Source: Luteolibacter yonseiensis (GTDB lineage Bacteria > Verrucomicrobiota > Verrucomicrobiia > Verrucomicrobiales > Akkermansiaceae). From it: a stretch of 64,000 bases of DNA. Location of the stretch: contig NZ_JAENIK010000002.1 in the NCBI RefSeq assembly GCF_016595465.1, positions 62,001-126,000 on the forward strand, given 5' to 3'. Below, piece by piece: positions 30,786 through 38,926 of this stretch (positions are counted from its first letter, which is position 1; the number at the start of each line of letters is the position of its first letter). The position numbers and the translations under genes were made by a program. The notes under the pieces are model-generated. The model saw only the letters and a list, made by a program, of their open reading frames with translations, had not been told where the DNA came from and ran no database searches.

Positions 30786-32243
30786 TCAGTCGTCCGCGCT
30801 GTCGCGGTTCTTCTTTTTCTTCGGTGCGGTTCCTGCCTTGGACGGATCGTTCGGCGTAGGGAAGGGGGCCTTGATTTCCTGCCTCCAGGTATCGAGCTTC
30901 GCCAGCAGCGCGGCGGCTTTCCCGGGCTGGGCGGTGGCGAGGTTGTTCGCCTCGCCGATGTCGTTTTTCAGGTCATAGAGCTCGAGCGATTTGTCCTCGA
31001 GGTTCTGGATGAGCTTCCAGTCGCCGGAGCGGACCACGCTGACCGGCTTGGTGCGCCACGAGTCGCCATTCGCTCCCAGGTAGCCGGGGAAGTGCCAGAA
31101 GAGCGCGTCGCGGTCGAGCTTCTTGGCGGGATCCTCCAGCAGTTTCGCATAGCTGACGCCATCGAGAGGCTGGTTCTCGGGAGCGGGTGCTCCGCTGAGC
31201 GCGAGCAGGGACGGATGGAGATCGACCGAAATGATCGGAGTGTCCGTGACGCCGCCCGGGGCGATCTTTCCTTTCCAGCGGAAAACGTAGGGGACGCGGA
31301 TGCCGCCTTCGTGGAGATTGCCTTTGCCGGCCTTGAGAGGGGAGTTGTCGGTGACGCCCTTGGCGTTGATGCCGGCTTTCTGATAGCCTCCCACGCCGCC
31401 ATTGTCGCTGGTGAAGACGATGAGCGTGTTCTCCGCGATGCCGAGCTTGTCAACGAGGGCGGTGATTTTTCCAACGCTCTGGTCCACGCTGGCGAGCATG
31501 GCCGCGTAGACGGGGTCGTGGTGTCCTCCGGCGGCTTGCTTGTTCTTGAAATGCTCGATCAGCTCCGGTTTCGCCTGATAGGGCGCGTGGACGCCGAAGT
31601 GCGGGAGATAGAGGAAGAACGGGCCGTCCTTGTGGCGCTCGATGAAGTCGGCGGCCTTGTCGGTGAGGAAATCCGCGAGGTAGGTGCCCTGCGGGTAGTC
31701 CACCTGGGGATCTGTCTTGAAATCGAAATGTTTGCCGTTGGAGACGATCGCTTCGTCGAATCCGCGCTTCGACGGGTGCTCCGCCGGTTTGTTTCCAAGG
31801 TGCCACTTGCCGAACATGCCGGTGGCGTAGCCCGCTTTTTTCAGCGATTGCGCGATGGTAGTCTTGTTCCCAGGCAGGGCGACGACGTTGTCCACCGGGC
31901 GGAGCGGGCGGCTGCGCCAGTCGAAGCGGTCGATGTTTCCCACGGTATAGACACCGGTGCGCGCGGCGTATTGGCCGCTGATGAGCGCGGCACGCGTGGG
32001 CTGGCAGTTCGGGCCGTTCGTGTAGCCGTTGGTGAATTTCAGTCCGTCGGCGGCGAGCTTCTCGATGTTCGGGGTTTCGTAGTAACGGCTGCCATAGGCC
32101 GAGGTGTCGGTGTAGCCGAGATCGTCCGCGAGGATGAAGATGATGTTGGGCGGCTTCTGGTCCGCGAACGAGGTCTGTGGCATGAGGGACCACAGCGCGG
32201 AGGCTCCCGCAAGGGCGATGTTTCTAAGGGATGGGGATGTCAT
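30786..32243 (-). CDS. Secreted sulfatase (arylsulfatase-like, formylglycine type)
   Basis: The protein has 485 residues and an N-terminal signal (NIALAGASALWSLMPQTSFA). The core motifs are FILADDLGYTDTSAYGS with the metal pair Asp40-Asp41, the activation site NCQPTRAALISGQY with Cys80 in C-x-P-T-R form, GKWHLGN and FTSDNGGVGG. The C-terminus is rich in Lys (PKKKKNRDSADD). It is clearly different in sequence from the sulfatase that follows, so the pair probably handles different positions or sugars. It lies 46 bases after the VWA gene and 17 before the next sulfatase gene. Confidence 0.93.
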   Translation of the reverse strand: MTSPSLRNIALAGASALWSLMPQTSFADQKPPNIIFILADDLGYTDTSAYGSRYYETPNIEKLAADGLKFTNGYTNGPNCQPTRAALISGQYAARTGVYTVGNIDRFDWRSRPLRPVDNVVALPGNKTTIAQSLKKAGYATGMFGKWHLGNKPAEHPSKRGFDEAIVSNGKHFDFKTDPQVDYPQGTYLADFLTDKAADFIERHKDGPFFLYLPHFGVHAPYQAKPELIEHFKNKQAAGGHHDPVYAAMLASVDQSVGKITALVDKLGIAENTLIVFTSDNGGVGGYQKAGINAKGVTDNSPLKAGKGNLHEGGIRVPYVFRWKGKIAPGGVTDTPIISVDLHPSLLALSGAPAPENQPLDGVSYAKLLEDPAKKLDRDALFWHFPGYLGANGDSWRTKPVSVVRSGDWKLIQNLEDKSLELYDLKNDIGEANNLATAQPGKAAALLAKLDTWRQEIKAPFPTPNDPSKAGTAPKKKKNRDSADD

Positions 32244-32289
32244 GGAGTGATGTTGGACTTGGATGGGAAACCGTTTTTTGAATGCTGTT

Positions 32290-33483
32290 TCAGTTTTTGA
32301 AATTGGAGACGACCGATGTCCCGTCCGCGCTGATCTGGGTGAAGGCCCCGCCGGATTGTTTGGCCAGCGCGCGCATCGCGTCCGCCGCGTCCGGCTCCAT
32401 CATGGAGATCGTGTTGATCACGGTGCTCCGCCGCCTGGCCGTGCGGCTGAGTTCGTCGATGGTTTCATAGACCTTCTTGCTGACGATGCCGTCCGTCATG
32501 AAATAGATGACCTCGGGTGCCGGCTGCATGCCGAGCGCGAGTTCGATGGCGGGTTTCCAATAGGTGCCGAACTCGAGCTCGGTCTTCCTGACCGTCTCGA
32601 TCGACTGCCGGATGTTTTCCGCGCCCGCCCTCAGCCATGGCGCCTGCTGGCGTCTGCCGGACATCTCCCAGTTGCCGATGTTGATGGAGGTCCAGCGGTG
32701 TTCGGTCCCTTGGTTGTCGATGACCACGGCGCTTTTCTGGTCGTCCGCCATCCTGACGACCGATCCGCCGAGCCACACCGGACCGGCGAAGAAAATGAGT
32801 TGGTAGTCCTGGGTGGGATCAAGCTGGCCGATTGATTTCACCAGTTCGGTCCGCATCAGTTGCTGGCGTTTGCCTTTCATGGATTTCGAAAAATCGATCA
32901 CGTAGGCGATGCGCTTCGCCTTGACCTCCAGATCGAAAAAGCGGGCGGTCGGAAGGGCGAGGCCGCCGCCGTTTCCAATCCCCGGGCCGAATCCGTTGCC
33001 CACACCCGCACCCTTGCCACCGCCGTGACCGGAACCTCCAAGCCCTCCCGAGAGAGAGGAAAATCCGACAGCCGGAAGATGGGTGATACCCGCTCCATCC
33101 TCCGGCAATGGCAGGACGACATTGCTTTTCACATCGAGCGCCGCGACCCGTGGCGCGCTTGCCTTGGAAAAAACAGCGGTCTGTTTCTGCTTCACGATCG
33201 AGTAGGTTCGGCCGCCACCTCCGCCGTCGTCATCTCCCTTGCCTCGGGCCACGAAATCCACCCGTGCTTCCGGCGTTTCGCGGATGCTCCGGACACAGAG
33301 CATCGCGACGATGAGAAGCAGCGCGTGCATGCCGATGGCGATCCATAGGGAAGCCCCGCCCGGTTTCCACCAGATGATCCCCTCGGAGGCTTTCATCGGG
33401 CGGGCGGGGGGCGCTTGTCCCGGAGGTCGTGGAGCGGAACGCGGGGGAACCGCGATCGGACCCGCTTTGTTGGTATGTTTCAT
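32290..33483 (-). CDS. Membrane-anchored von Willebrand factor A domain protein
   Basis: The protein has 397 residues from ATG 33483; the open frame extends upstream into DUF1501 but lacks homology. A Pro-rich cytoplasmic N-terminus leads to one membrane helix (ASLWIAIGMHALLLIVAML, about residues 46-64). A glycine-rich linker follows (GGLGGSGHGGGKGAGVGNGF), then a VWA domain with the metal-binding motif D-F-S-K-S (YVIDFSKSMKGKRQQ) and MTDGIVSKKVYETID. It probably binds a protein partner through the metal site in the periplasm. It lies 7 bases after the DUF1501 gene, so it belongs to the same operon. The function of such VWA proteins next to DUF1501/DUF1800 is unknown. Confidence 0.88.
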   Translation of the reverse strand: MKHTNKAGPIAVPPRSAPRPPGQAPPARPMKASEGIIWWKPGGASLWIAIGMHALLLIVAMLCVRSIRETPEARVDFVARGKGDDDGGGGGRTYSIVKQKQTAVFSKASAPRVAALDVKSNVVLPLPEDGAGITHLPAVGFSSLSGGLGGSGHGGGKGAGVGNGFGPGIGNGGGLALPTARFFDLEVKAKRIAYVIDFSKSMKGKRQQLMRTELVKSIGQLDPTQDYQLIFFAGPVWLGGSVVRMADDQKSAVVIDNQGTEHRWTSINIGNWEMSGRRQQAPWLRAGAENIRQSIETVRKTELEFGTYWKPAIELALGMQPAPEVIYFMTDGIVSKKVYETIDELSRTARRRSTVINTISMMEPDAADAMRALAKQSGGAFTQISADGTSVVSNFKN

Positions 33484-33490
33484 GACCCTG

Positions 33491-35032
33491 TCAGATGAAG
33501 GCGAGATTTGCGGACGACAGCGACGGATCATCGAAACGCGGGAGATTGGGGAAAACGGCTTCGAGTTCGTTCGAGGAAACACCGAACCAGTTGGCAAGTT
33601 TCGAGGAATATTGATCCACCGAGGTGGTGGGGATCCAGCGGCCGCGGTTGCTTCCCGCATCGATGGAACCTGCGGCGGCTCCGGTCTTCAGCGACGGGAA
33701 ATGCCCGTAGACGTCGCCACCCTTCACCGCTCCGCCGAGGACGATGGCATGGCTGCCCCAGGCGTGGTCGGAGCCCGCTTTTTCGGGATCGGTGTTGTTC
33801 GGCGTGAGAGTGCGGTTGAAGTCGGAGGCGGTGAAGGTGGTGACCTTGTCCCAGACTCCGAGGGCCCGCAGCGTGTTGGAGAAGGCGGCGAGCGAGTGGT
33901 TCAGTTCGGTGATGAGATCCGCGTGGGAGGAGAGCAGGGTCTGGTGGGTGTCGAATCCACCGATCTGGCAGAAGAAGACCTGCCGGTTGTTGCCGAGCAC
34001 GCCGCGCCCGGCGATGAGCTTCGCGATCATCTTCAGCTGGTTTCCCAGGCTGGTGGTGGCGTTCGTGAAGTGGGTGTCGAAGTCCACTCCGGTGGCCGCG
34101 GCGGCGGTGATCGCGGCTCCGACGGTGCCTTCGGCGGCGCGGGCACGGATGACGACGCGGTTGTATTCCTCCTCGTGGAGGTTGGCGTGGGTGAGGCGCA
34201 TGATGTCGTCGAAGGCTTTGAGCCGGATGCCGGCGGGATTGCTCTTGTAGGTGCCGTTCGGATTGACCGCGTCGGCATAGGCATCGCCGAAACCGGAGAG
34301 CGGGACGGTCCCTTCGTCATTGATGGCGTACTGGGTCACTTGTCCGGTGGTTCCGATCTGGAAGGAGTTCACGCCCGCGAGGGAGATGGACATCGAGACC
34401 TTCGAGGTTCCCGCGTTGTACGATGAATGCAGTAGATCCGCCGCCCGTCCGCCCCAGCCGGAGGCGAACGCCTTGTCCGGGACGGAGGACTGCCACTGTG
34501 TCTGCTGGTCGGAGTGGGAGAAGAGCTGGGGCGGCAGCGGGATGTTTCCGCTCTGGTAATCGGCGCGGGAGGAAACGGGGAAGGCGAGCGTACCGACGTT
34601 GGCGACGACCGCGAGTTCCTTCCGGTTGAAGAGGCCGGCGAGATCGGGTGCCTGGGGATGCAGTCCGAGCGGCGCCACCGTTCCCGCATGGTGCCGCTGG
34701 AAGGCGCGGGTATCGGCCGGCAGGGTGAGCGGATTCAGGCCCGCGGACGGCAGTGCCAGCACGCCGCGGCCATTCACGTAGTCCTCGCGAAGCGATCCGG
34801 ATGACGCGGCACCGGAGGGGACCAGCAGGTTGTTGGAATCGTGGCCGCCGTTGAGGAAAAGACAGACCAGCGCCTTGTAATCGGACGTCGGAGCCGACTG
34901 CGCCACGGCCGCGGTGACGAGCCGCATCTGGGCGAGCGCGTTCACCAGTCCGGTCACGCCGAGCGACGCGCAGGCGGATTGGCGGATGAAATCGCGCCGT
35001 CGGACGAGATCCTCTTTCTGATGTCTCTTCAT
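33491..35032 (-). CDS. DUF1501 family exported protein
   Basis: The protein has 513 residues. The N-terminus VRRRDFIRQSACASLGVTGL resembles a twin-arginine signal, which would export a folded protein, possibly with cofactor or metal. The DUF1501 core follows with LVCLFLNGGHDSNNLLVP, a Y-V-N-G-R-G-V-L-A-L segment, QIGGFDTHQTLLSSHADLI, TFTASDFNRTLTPNN and SDHAWGSHAIVLGGAVKGG. The fold is related to alkaline phosphatase and sulfatases, but no reaction has been assigned. DUF1501 genes are typically paired with DUF1800, as here, with a 2-base gap. It may help process surface glycans with the sulfatases downstream. Confidence 0.93.
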   Translation of the reverse strand: MKRHQKEDLVRRRDFIRQSACASLGVTGLVNALAQMRLVTAAVAQSAPTSDYKALVCLFLNGGHDSNNLLVPSGAASSGSLREDYVNGRGVLALPSAGLNPLTLPADTRAFQRHHAGTVAPLGLHPQAPDLAGLFNRKELAVVANVGTLAFPVSSRADYQSGNIPLPPQLFSHSDQQTQWQSSVPDKAFASGWGGRAADLLHSSYNAGTSKVSMSISLAGVNSFQIGTTGQVTQYAINDEGTVPLSGFGDAYADAVNPNGTYKSNPAGIRLKAFDDIMRLTHANLHEEEYNRVVIRARAAEGTVGAAITAAAATGVDFDTHFTNATTSLGNQLKMIAKLIAGRGVLGNNRQVFFCQIGGFDTHQTLLSSHADLITELNHSLAAFSNTLRALGVWDKVTTFTASDFNRTLTPNNTDPEKAGSDHAWGSHAIVLGGAVKGGDVYGHFPSLKTGAAAGSIDAGSNRGRWIPTTSVDQYSSKLANWFGVSSNELEAVFPNLPRFDDPSLSSANLAFI

Positions 35033-35034
35033 GA

Positions 35035-38000
35035 CTATTTCTGGGTGACGCCCTGGGGAATCGCCGAGACGAGCCAGAGTGCGGTTTTGATCCGGTTGTT
35101 GATGGAGGCGGCCTGCACGCCGGGATCGGTGCTGGCGTTGTTGCCGGAGTTGGTGGCGGCGAGCGCGTTGAGGATGATGCGGCGGGGTGTGCCGGGCTGG
35201 CTGCCGAAACGCGCCTTCAGCTCGCCGGACGTCAGCAGCAGGTCGATGCGGTCCAGCAGGGCTTCATCCGCGATGGCGAGGGCCGCGGGTTTGTTGAACG
35301 TGGTGGCATCGGTGGGTGAGAAAAATCCGTCATGGTTCGTATCGAGAAATGAGAGGTAGAGCGCTTGAAGCGGGGCGAGGTTGGGAAGGATGCGTTGTGG
35401 ATTTCCCGTGAGCGTGGGCAGTCCCATGTTCGGGGTGAATCCGGCGTTGGTGAAGATTCCGTTATAAAGGAAGTTGGTGATGGTGATGGCGGTGGACTCG
35501 GTGATGATCTGCTGTTCCGGTGAGACGAGCCCGTTGGCGGAGATGATGCCGGATGGCGAATGGTCCGGCAGGAACCAGTTGAAAACACTGGGTGCGGAGA
35601 GAGGGGATTGGGCGAGGGCTGGCGTGCGGTTCAGGCGGTAGCGCGTGGTGCCGGCCGGAAATTTCGCGAGTTCCTCCGCTGGGTATCCATAGGCGGCGAG
35701 ATCGGAAAGCGGCATGCCGGAGGCGGCGCCGGTGGCCCGCATGAGGCCTGTCGCCCGCAGCAGCGGCTCGCGGGTCTTTCCCGAACTGGCGAGCGTGCCG
35801 CCGGAACGTGCCTCGGGATCCAGCAGGATCGCCTTGATCACCGTGGGGAAATCACCGGTCGAGTTCCGGAATGCCTGGGAGACGCGGTAAAGGTAACCCG
35901 GCGAGGGATTCGCGGTGACGAGGCGCTGGATGAGGCGGCGGGAGACGAATGGCGCGGTATTGGGGTGGTCGCGCAGGAGATCGAGGACCGCGTTGAGATC
36001 CTGGTTCGCATTGCTTCCGGAGGGGAGGTTCCGGCCCAGCACCGTTTTCGCCCCGGTGTCGTGTTGTCCGGGAAAGGCCTTCATCGGATTCGTCCACTGC
36101 GCCTCGCGATGCTTCGTGCCGTCGCCGAGGTTGAACGTGTTGTTGTCGATGGTGGCGTAGGGTGGGGCCGCGGCGCTGCGTTTGGAAAATGACCAACCGG
36201 TGAAGACGCGGGCCATCTCGCCGATGTCCGTCTGGGTATAGGTCGGGATGGGCGAGGCGGTGGCATCGAGTTTCAGCGATCCATCCGGATGCAGTTGCAC
36301 CAGGCCGATGGAGAAGAGCTGCATGATCTCACGGGCGTAGTTCTCGTCCGGCGAGATGATGGGATTTCCATTGGTGTCGTAGGTGGCCTTTCCGTTGCGG
36401 AGATGGGACAAGTACTGCCCCATCACGGGACTCAGCGAAACCGAGCGGAGAAGCGCGCGATAGGGGCCGGTGGCCGCCTCGGCAAGAAGGTCATGATAGG
36501 CGGTCGCGCCGTAGGAATAGCGGTTGATGACCGCATCCACGTCGGAAACAACGAAGATCTCGCTCAATGCGAAGGCGAACCGTTGCTTGAGCTGGCTGTT
36601 CGCGCGGATGGCGAAGAGCCACCATCCCCGCCGGCGGTTCTGGCTGTTGAGATTGTAGTCCGGCTCGCGCGCCTCTTTTTCCTGGGCGTTGGCAGCGGTG
36701 GTGTAGGCGAGCAGCGAGGGGGAGGGGAGCGCGAGCTGCTCGTCGATCCATGCGGAATAGGCGGCGATGCGATCTCCTCCCGCGCCCGCCACCCGGGTCC
36801 TCAGGGATTCGATTTCCGCAAGCGTGGGGCCGAAGGTGGCCTGCGTGAGAAACCGGGCGATGTCACGGTCCAGCGCATCGTCGGCAAGCGGGGCGATCTC
36901 CGGGGCCTCGGGAGGCGCGGTGAATTCGATGGAGCCGGACACAGGCAGGAAGGTCCCGCCGATTTCTCCGGTGACGTGCGCCTGGGTATAGATGCCCAGT
37001 TTCACCTGGCCGGAGAGCAGCGCGTCGAGCACCGCCTGATCCGTGGGGAATGACTGGGTGGCCCGGATGTTCCATGGCTGGCCGCCGTAGTTCGCAGGGG
37101 GGATGGATTGGAGAATGGAGGACGCCGCATTGAGGATCTGCGTCGAGTTGACCGGCGAGTTAAGGTTGGAGAAAGATAGCGAGGCGGTCGCCAGATTGTT
37201 GTCGCCGGAGAGCTTGATCGTGGCCAGCCCGCTGCCTCCGGAGGTGATGCCGGAAAGAGGCCTGAGGTGGGCGAGCAGGAGCCGTTGGTTGTCGATGGTG
37301 TTCCGGGCGTCCCGGATGAAGAAAGTGGAGGACTGGTGGCCACCGCCTGCGGAAAGGGTGAGCTGGCGGGGCACCTCGGGCAGTAGATTTGGAACCGGCC
37401 GGATGGACACCGTGACGGCCGCATCTCCCGCAGGAATCACGACCCTTTCCGCGATCGCTTCATAATGGGCCTTCGAGGCGGAGGATTTGGCGGGATCCGA
37501 CGCGCCGGATGTTTTCAGGAAAACCGTCAGCGGATAAGGAGCCGCCGTCCGGCGGATCGTGAGGAGCGCCGCCTGGCCTTCTTTCTCGAACGCGTCCGGT
37601 TCTGTGGACTCCAATTCAAGCGAACCGCCCCAATCCCCGATGATGGCGGTGGCGATCGCAAGATCGTCTCCTCCGGCGGGAAATGATCGGGACTTGGAGG
37701 CATCGAAGCCGGCAAGCTGGTGCTCCGACCAGTCGTCCACCCCGTCACCGTCCGTATCCTGATCGGTGACGCTGATTTTATAAAATGATGCGGTCTCCGA
37801 GCTGGTGACCGGCAATGAGATGCTGGTTCCGGTGCCGCTGACGGGTTCTTCCAACGGAGTCCAGCCGGCATCCGGTCGGCGGGAACGGTGAAGTTGGTAT
37901 TTTTTTCCCGGTTCGCTGGGAAAGGTGACCAGCGGATGTCCGGCGGGGCGGGAGATGAGGAGGGAAATGCGTGACGCGGGGTCGCGGGGATCCGTTCCCG

Positions 38001-38178
38001 CGATGGCTTCGTCCCGGTTGACCTGGCCGTCTCCATCGGTGTCGGCATCGGGCGATAAATCTCCTGCCTGATATCTGGCCGCCCAGACGCTGTTGCGGAT
38101 TTCCGCGACCCCTGCCGATGCGGGAGATCCATGGGTGAGGAGGATGAAGGCGGGAAGAAGATTTTTGAATGGGATCAT
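35035..38178 (-). CDS. DUF1800 family secreted protein with TSP3-like and CHRD regions
   Basis: The protein has 1047 residues from ATG 38178; a TTG 15 bases upstream is less likely. A signal peptide (MIPFKNLLPAFILLTHGSPA) is followed by a calcium-type SPDADTDGDGQVNRDEAIAG repeat. A CHRD-like domain lies at about residues 305-420 (LSGITSGGSGLATIKLSG ... HVTGEIGGTFLPVSGSIEF). From about residue 436 to the end is the DUF1800 domain: RFLTQATFGPTLAEIESL, NSQLKQRFAFALSEIFV, NYAREIMQLFSIGLVQLH, TFNLGDGTKHREAQW and HPNTAPFVSRRLIQRLVTAN. DUF1800 function is unknown, and it nearly always accompanies DUF1501. This gene heads the five-gene operon and diverges from the giant-protein operon. Confidence 0.93.
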   Translation of the reverse strand: MIPFKNLLPAFILLTHGSPASAGVAEIRNSVWAARYQAGDLSPDADTDGDGQVNRDEAIAGTDPRDPASRISLLISRPAGHPLVTFPSEPGKKYQLHRSRRPDAGWTPLEEPVSGTGTSISLPVTSSETASFYKISVTDQDTDGDGVDDWSEHQLAGFDASKSRSFPAGGDDLAIATAIIGDWGGSLELESTEPDAFEKEGQAALLTIRRTAAPYPLTVFLKTSGASDPAKSSASKAHYEAIAERVVIPAGDAAVTVSIRPVPNLLPEVPRQLTLSAGGGHQSSTFFIRDARNTIDNQRLLLAHLRPLSGITSGGSGLATIKLSGDNNLATASLSFSNLNSPVNSTQILNAASSILQSIPPANYGGQPWNIRATQSFPTDQAVLDALLSGQVKLGIYTQAHVTGEIGGTFLPVSGSIEFTAPPEAPEIAPLADDALDRDIARFLTQATFGPTLAEIESLRTRVAGAGGDRIAAYSAWIDEQLALPSPSLLAYTTAANAQEKEAREPDYNLNSQNRRRGWWLFAIRANSQLKQRFAFALSEIFVVSDVDAVINRYSYGATAYHDLLAEAATGPYRALLRSVSLSPVMGQYLSHLRNGKATYDTNGNPIISPDENYAREIMQLFSIGLVQLHPDGSLKLDATASPIPTYTQTDIGEMARVFTGWSFSKRSAAAPPYATIDNNTFNLGDGTKHREAQWTNPMKAFPGQHDTGAKTVLGRNLPSGSNANQDLNAVLDLLRDHPNTAPFVSRRLIQRLVTANPSPGYLYRVSQAFRNSTGDFPTVIKAILLDPEARSGGTLASSGKTREPLLRATGLMRATGAASGMPLSDLAAYGYPAEELAKFPAGTTRYRLNRTPALAQSPLSAPSVFNWFLPDHSPSGIISANGLVSPEQQIITESTAITITNFLYNGIFTNAGFTPNMGLPTLTGNPQRILPNLAPLQALYLSFLDTNHDGFFSPTDATTFNKPAALAIADEALLDRIDLLLTSGELKARFGSQPGTPRRIILNALAATNSGNNASTDPGVQAASINNRIKTALWLVSAIPQGVTQK

Positions 38179-38926
38179 TGAGAGGCCGGACAAGCCTGCG
38201 GATGGTTCGCAGGGTGTTCAGGGAACTCATCCAGCAGTCTGGTCTTCCGTCCCTAGGAATGGAGCGGCGAGGGCTCGTTCGTAGGTGTCCGCCCCGATCC
38301 CCGTGGTAATGGGTTTGAGGAGGACGCGGGATGCTTGGGAGGTTTCAGCTTTCCGTCAATGAATAAATAGTAAATTGGGTAATGTTGTATTGTTTTGAAT
38401 GAGATTTTTCGCGAGCTCGGAGGGGTTCATGATTATCTTAGGAATTTTTCCAAAAAAATCATTTGCATTCTTATTTTGTTTACAACGAAACGCGATTTGC
38501 ATGACATGCACCGGTCGAGTGAGGCGATGGGTGCGGGGCATGGAATGCTCGCAACCGGTTGAATCTCCTGACTCGGCGAAAACCCTCCCCGTTTTTCATT
38601 CATGTCGGACTGCAAATCTGAAGTCGTTGTCTCTACTCAATGCTTTCGCGTTGAGGGAGCCGGAATGATGGAGAATTTGCGGCCGGGTGGACGAATCTGG
38701 CTCACCGGTTCAACGAAGACCTCCTCTCGTATTTCCGGGCGTGGGACCTCAATTTTTCCCAAGCATGCGAAACCCGATGGTTGGAAATCCGTCGGGTGCC
38801 GATGTCGCCGGACACCCGGTTCGCGGTGCCGGATCCTCCGGTTCGCCCGCTAGTCTCCGAGACACGTCAGGTATTCCGAATCCGTCAAAACCCACCAGTC
38901 CTCACCTTTTTCTGTCGCAATTTATC
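38179..38926. promoter_or_regulatory. Divergent control region of 748 bases
   Basis: This gap separates the DUF1800 operon (minus) from the giant-protein operon (plus). Frames crossing it lack signals or motifs. From about 38350 to 38500 it is markedly AT-rich compared with everything around, with A/T runs such as TTTTTCC-AAAAAAATC near 38445-38460. A perfect palindrome lies at 38498. I could not fix a single -35/-10 pair with confidence. Confidence 0.55.
38498..38510. promoter_or_regulatory. Perfect 13-base palindrome, candidate operator
   Basis: TGCATGACATGCA is a perfect palindrome (6+1+6) at the downstream edge of the AT-rich stretch, between the two divergent operons. A further copy of the half-site word TTTGCAT occurs at about 38462. 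The form suits a dimeric DNA-binding regulator; this is inference. Confidence 0.4.

Noticed and set aside
38602..38853. 83-residue frame in the divergent control region
   Set aside because: No signal, motif or ribosome site; overlaps another equally poor frame.
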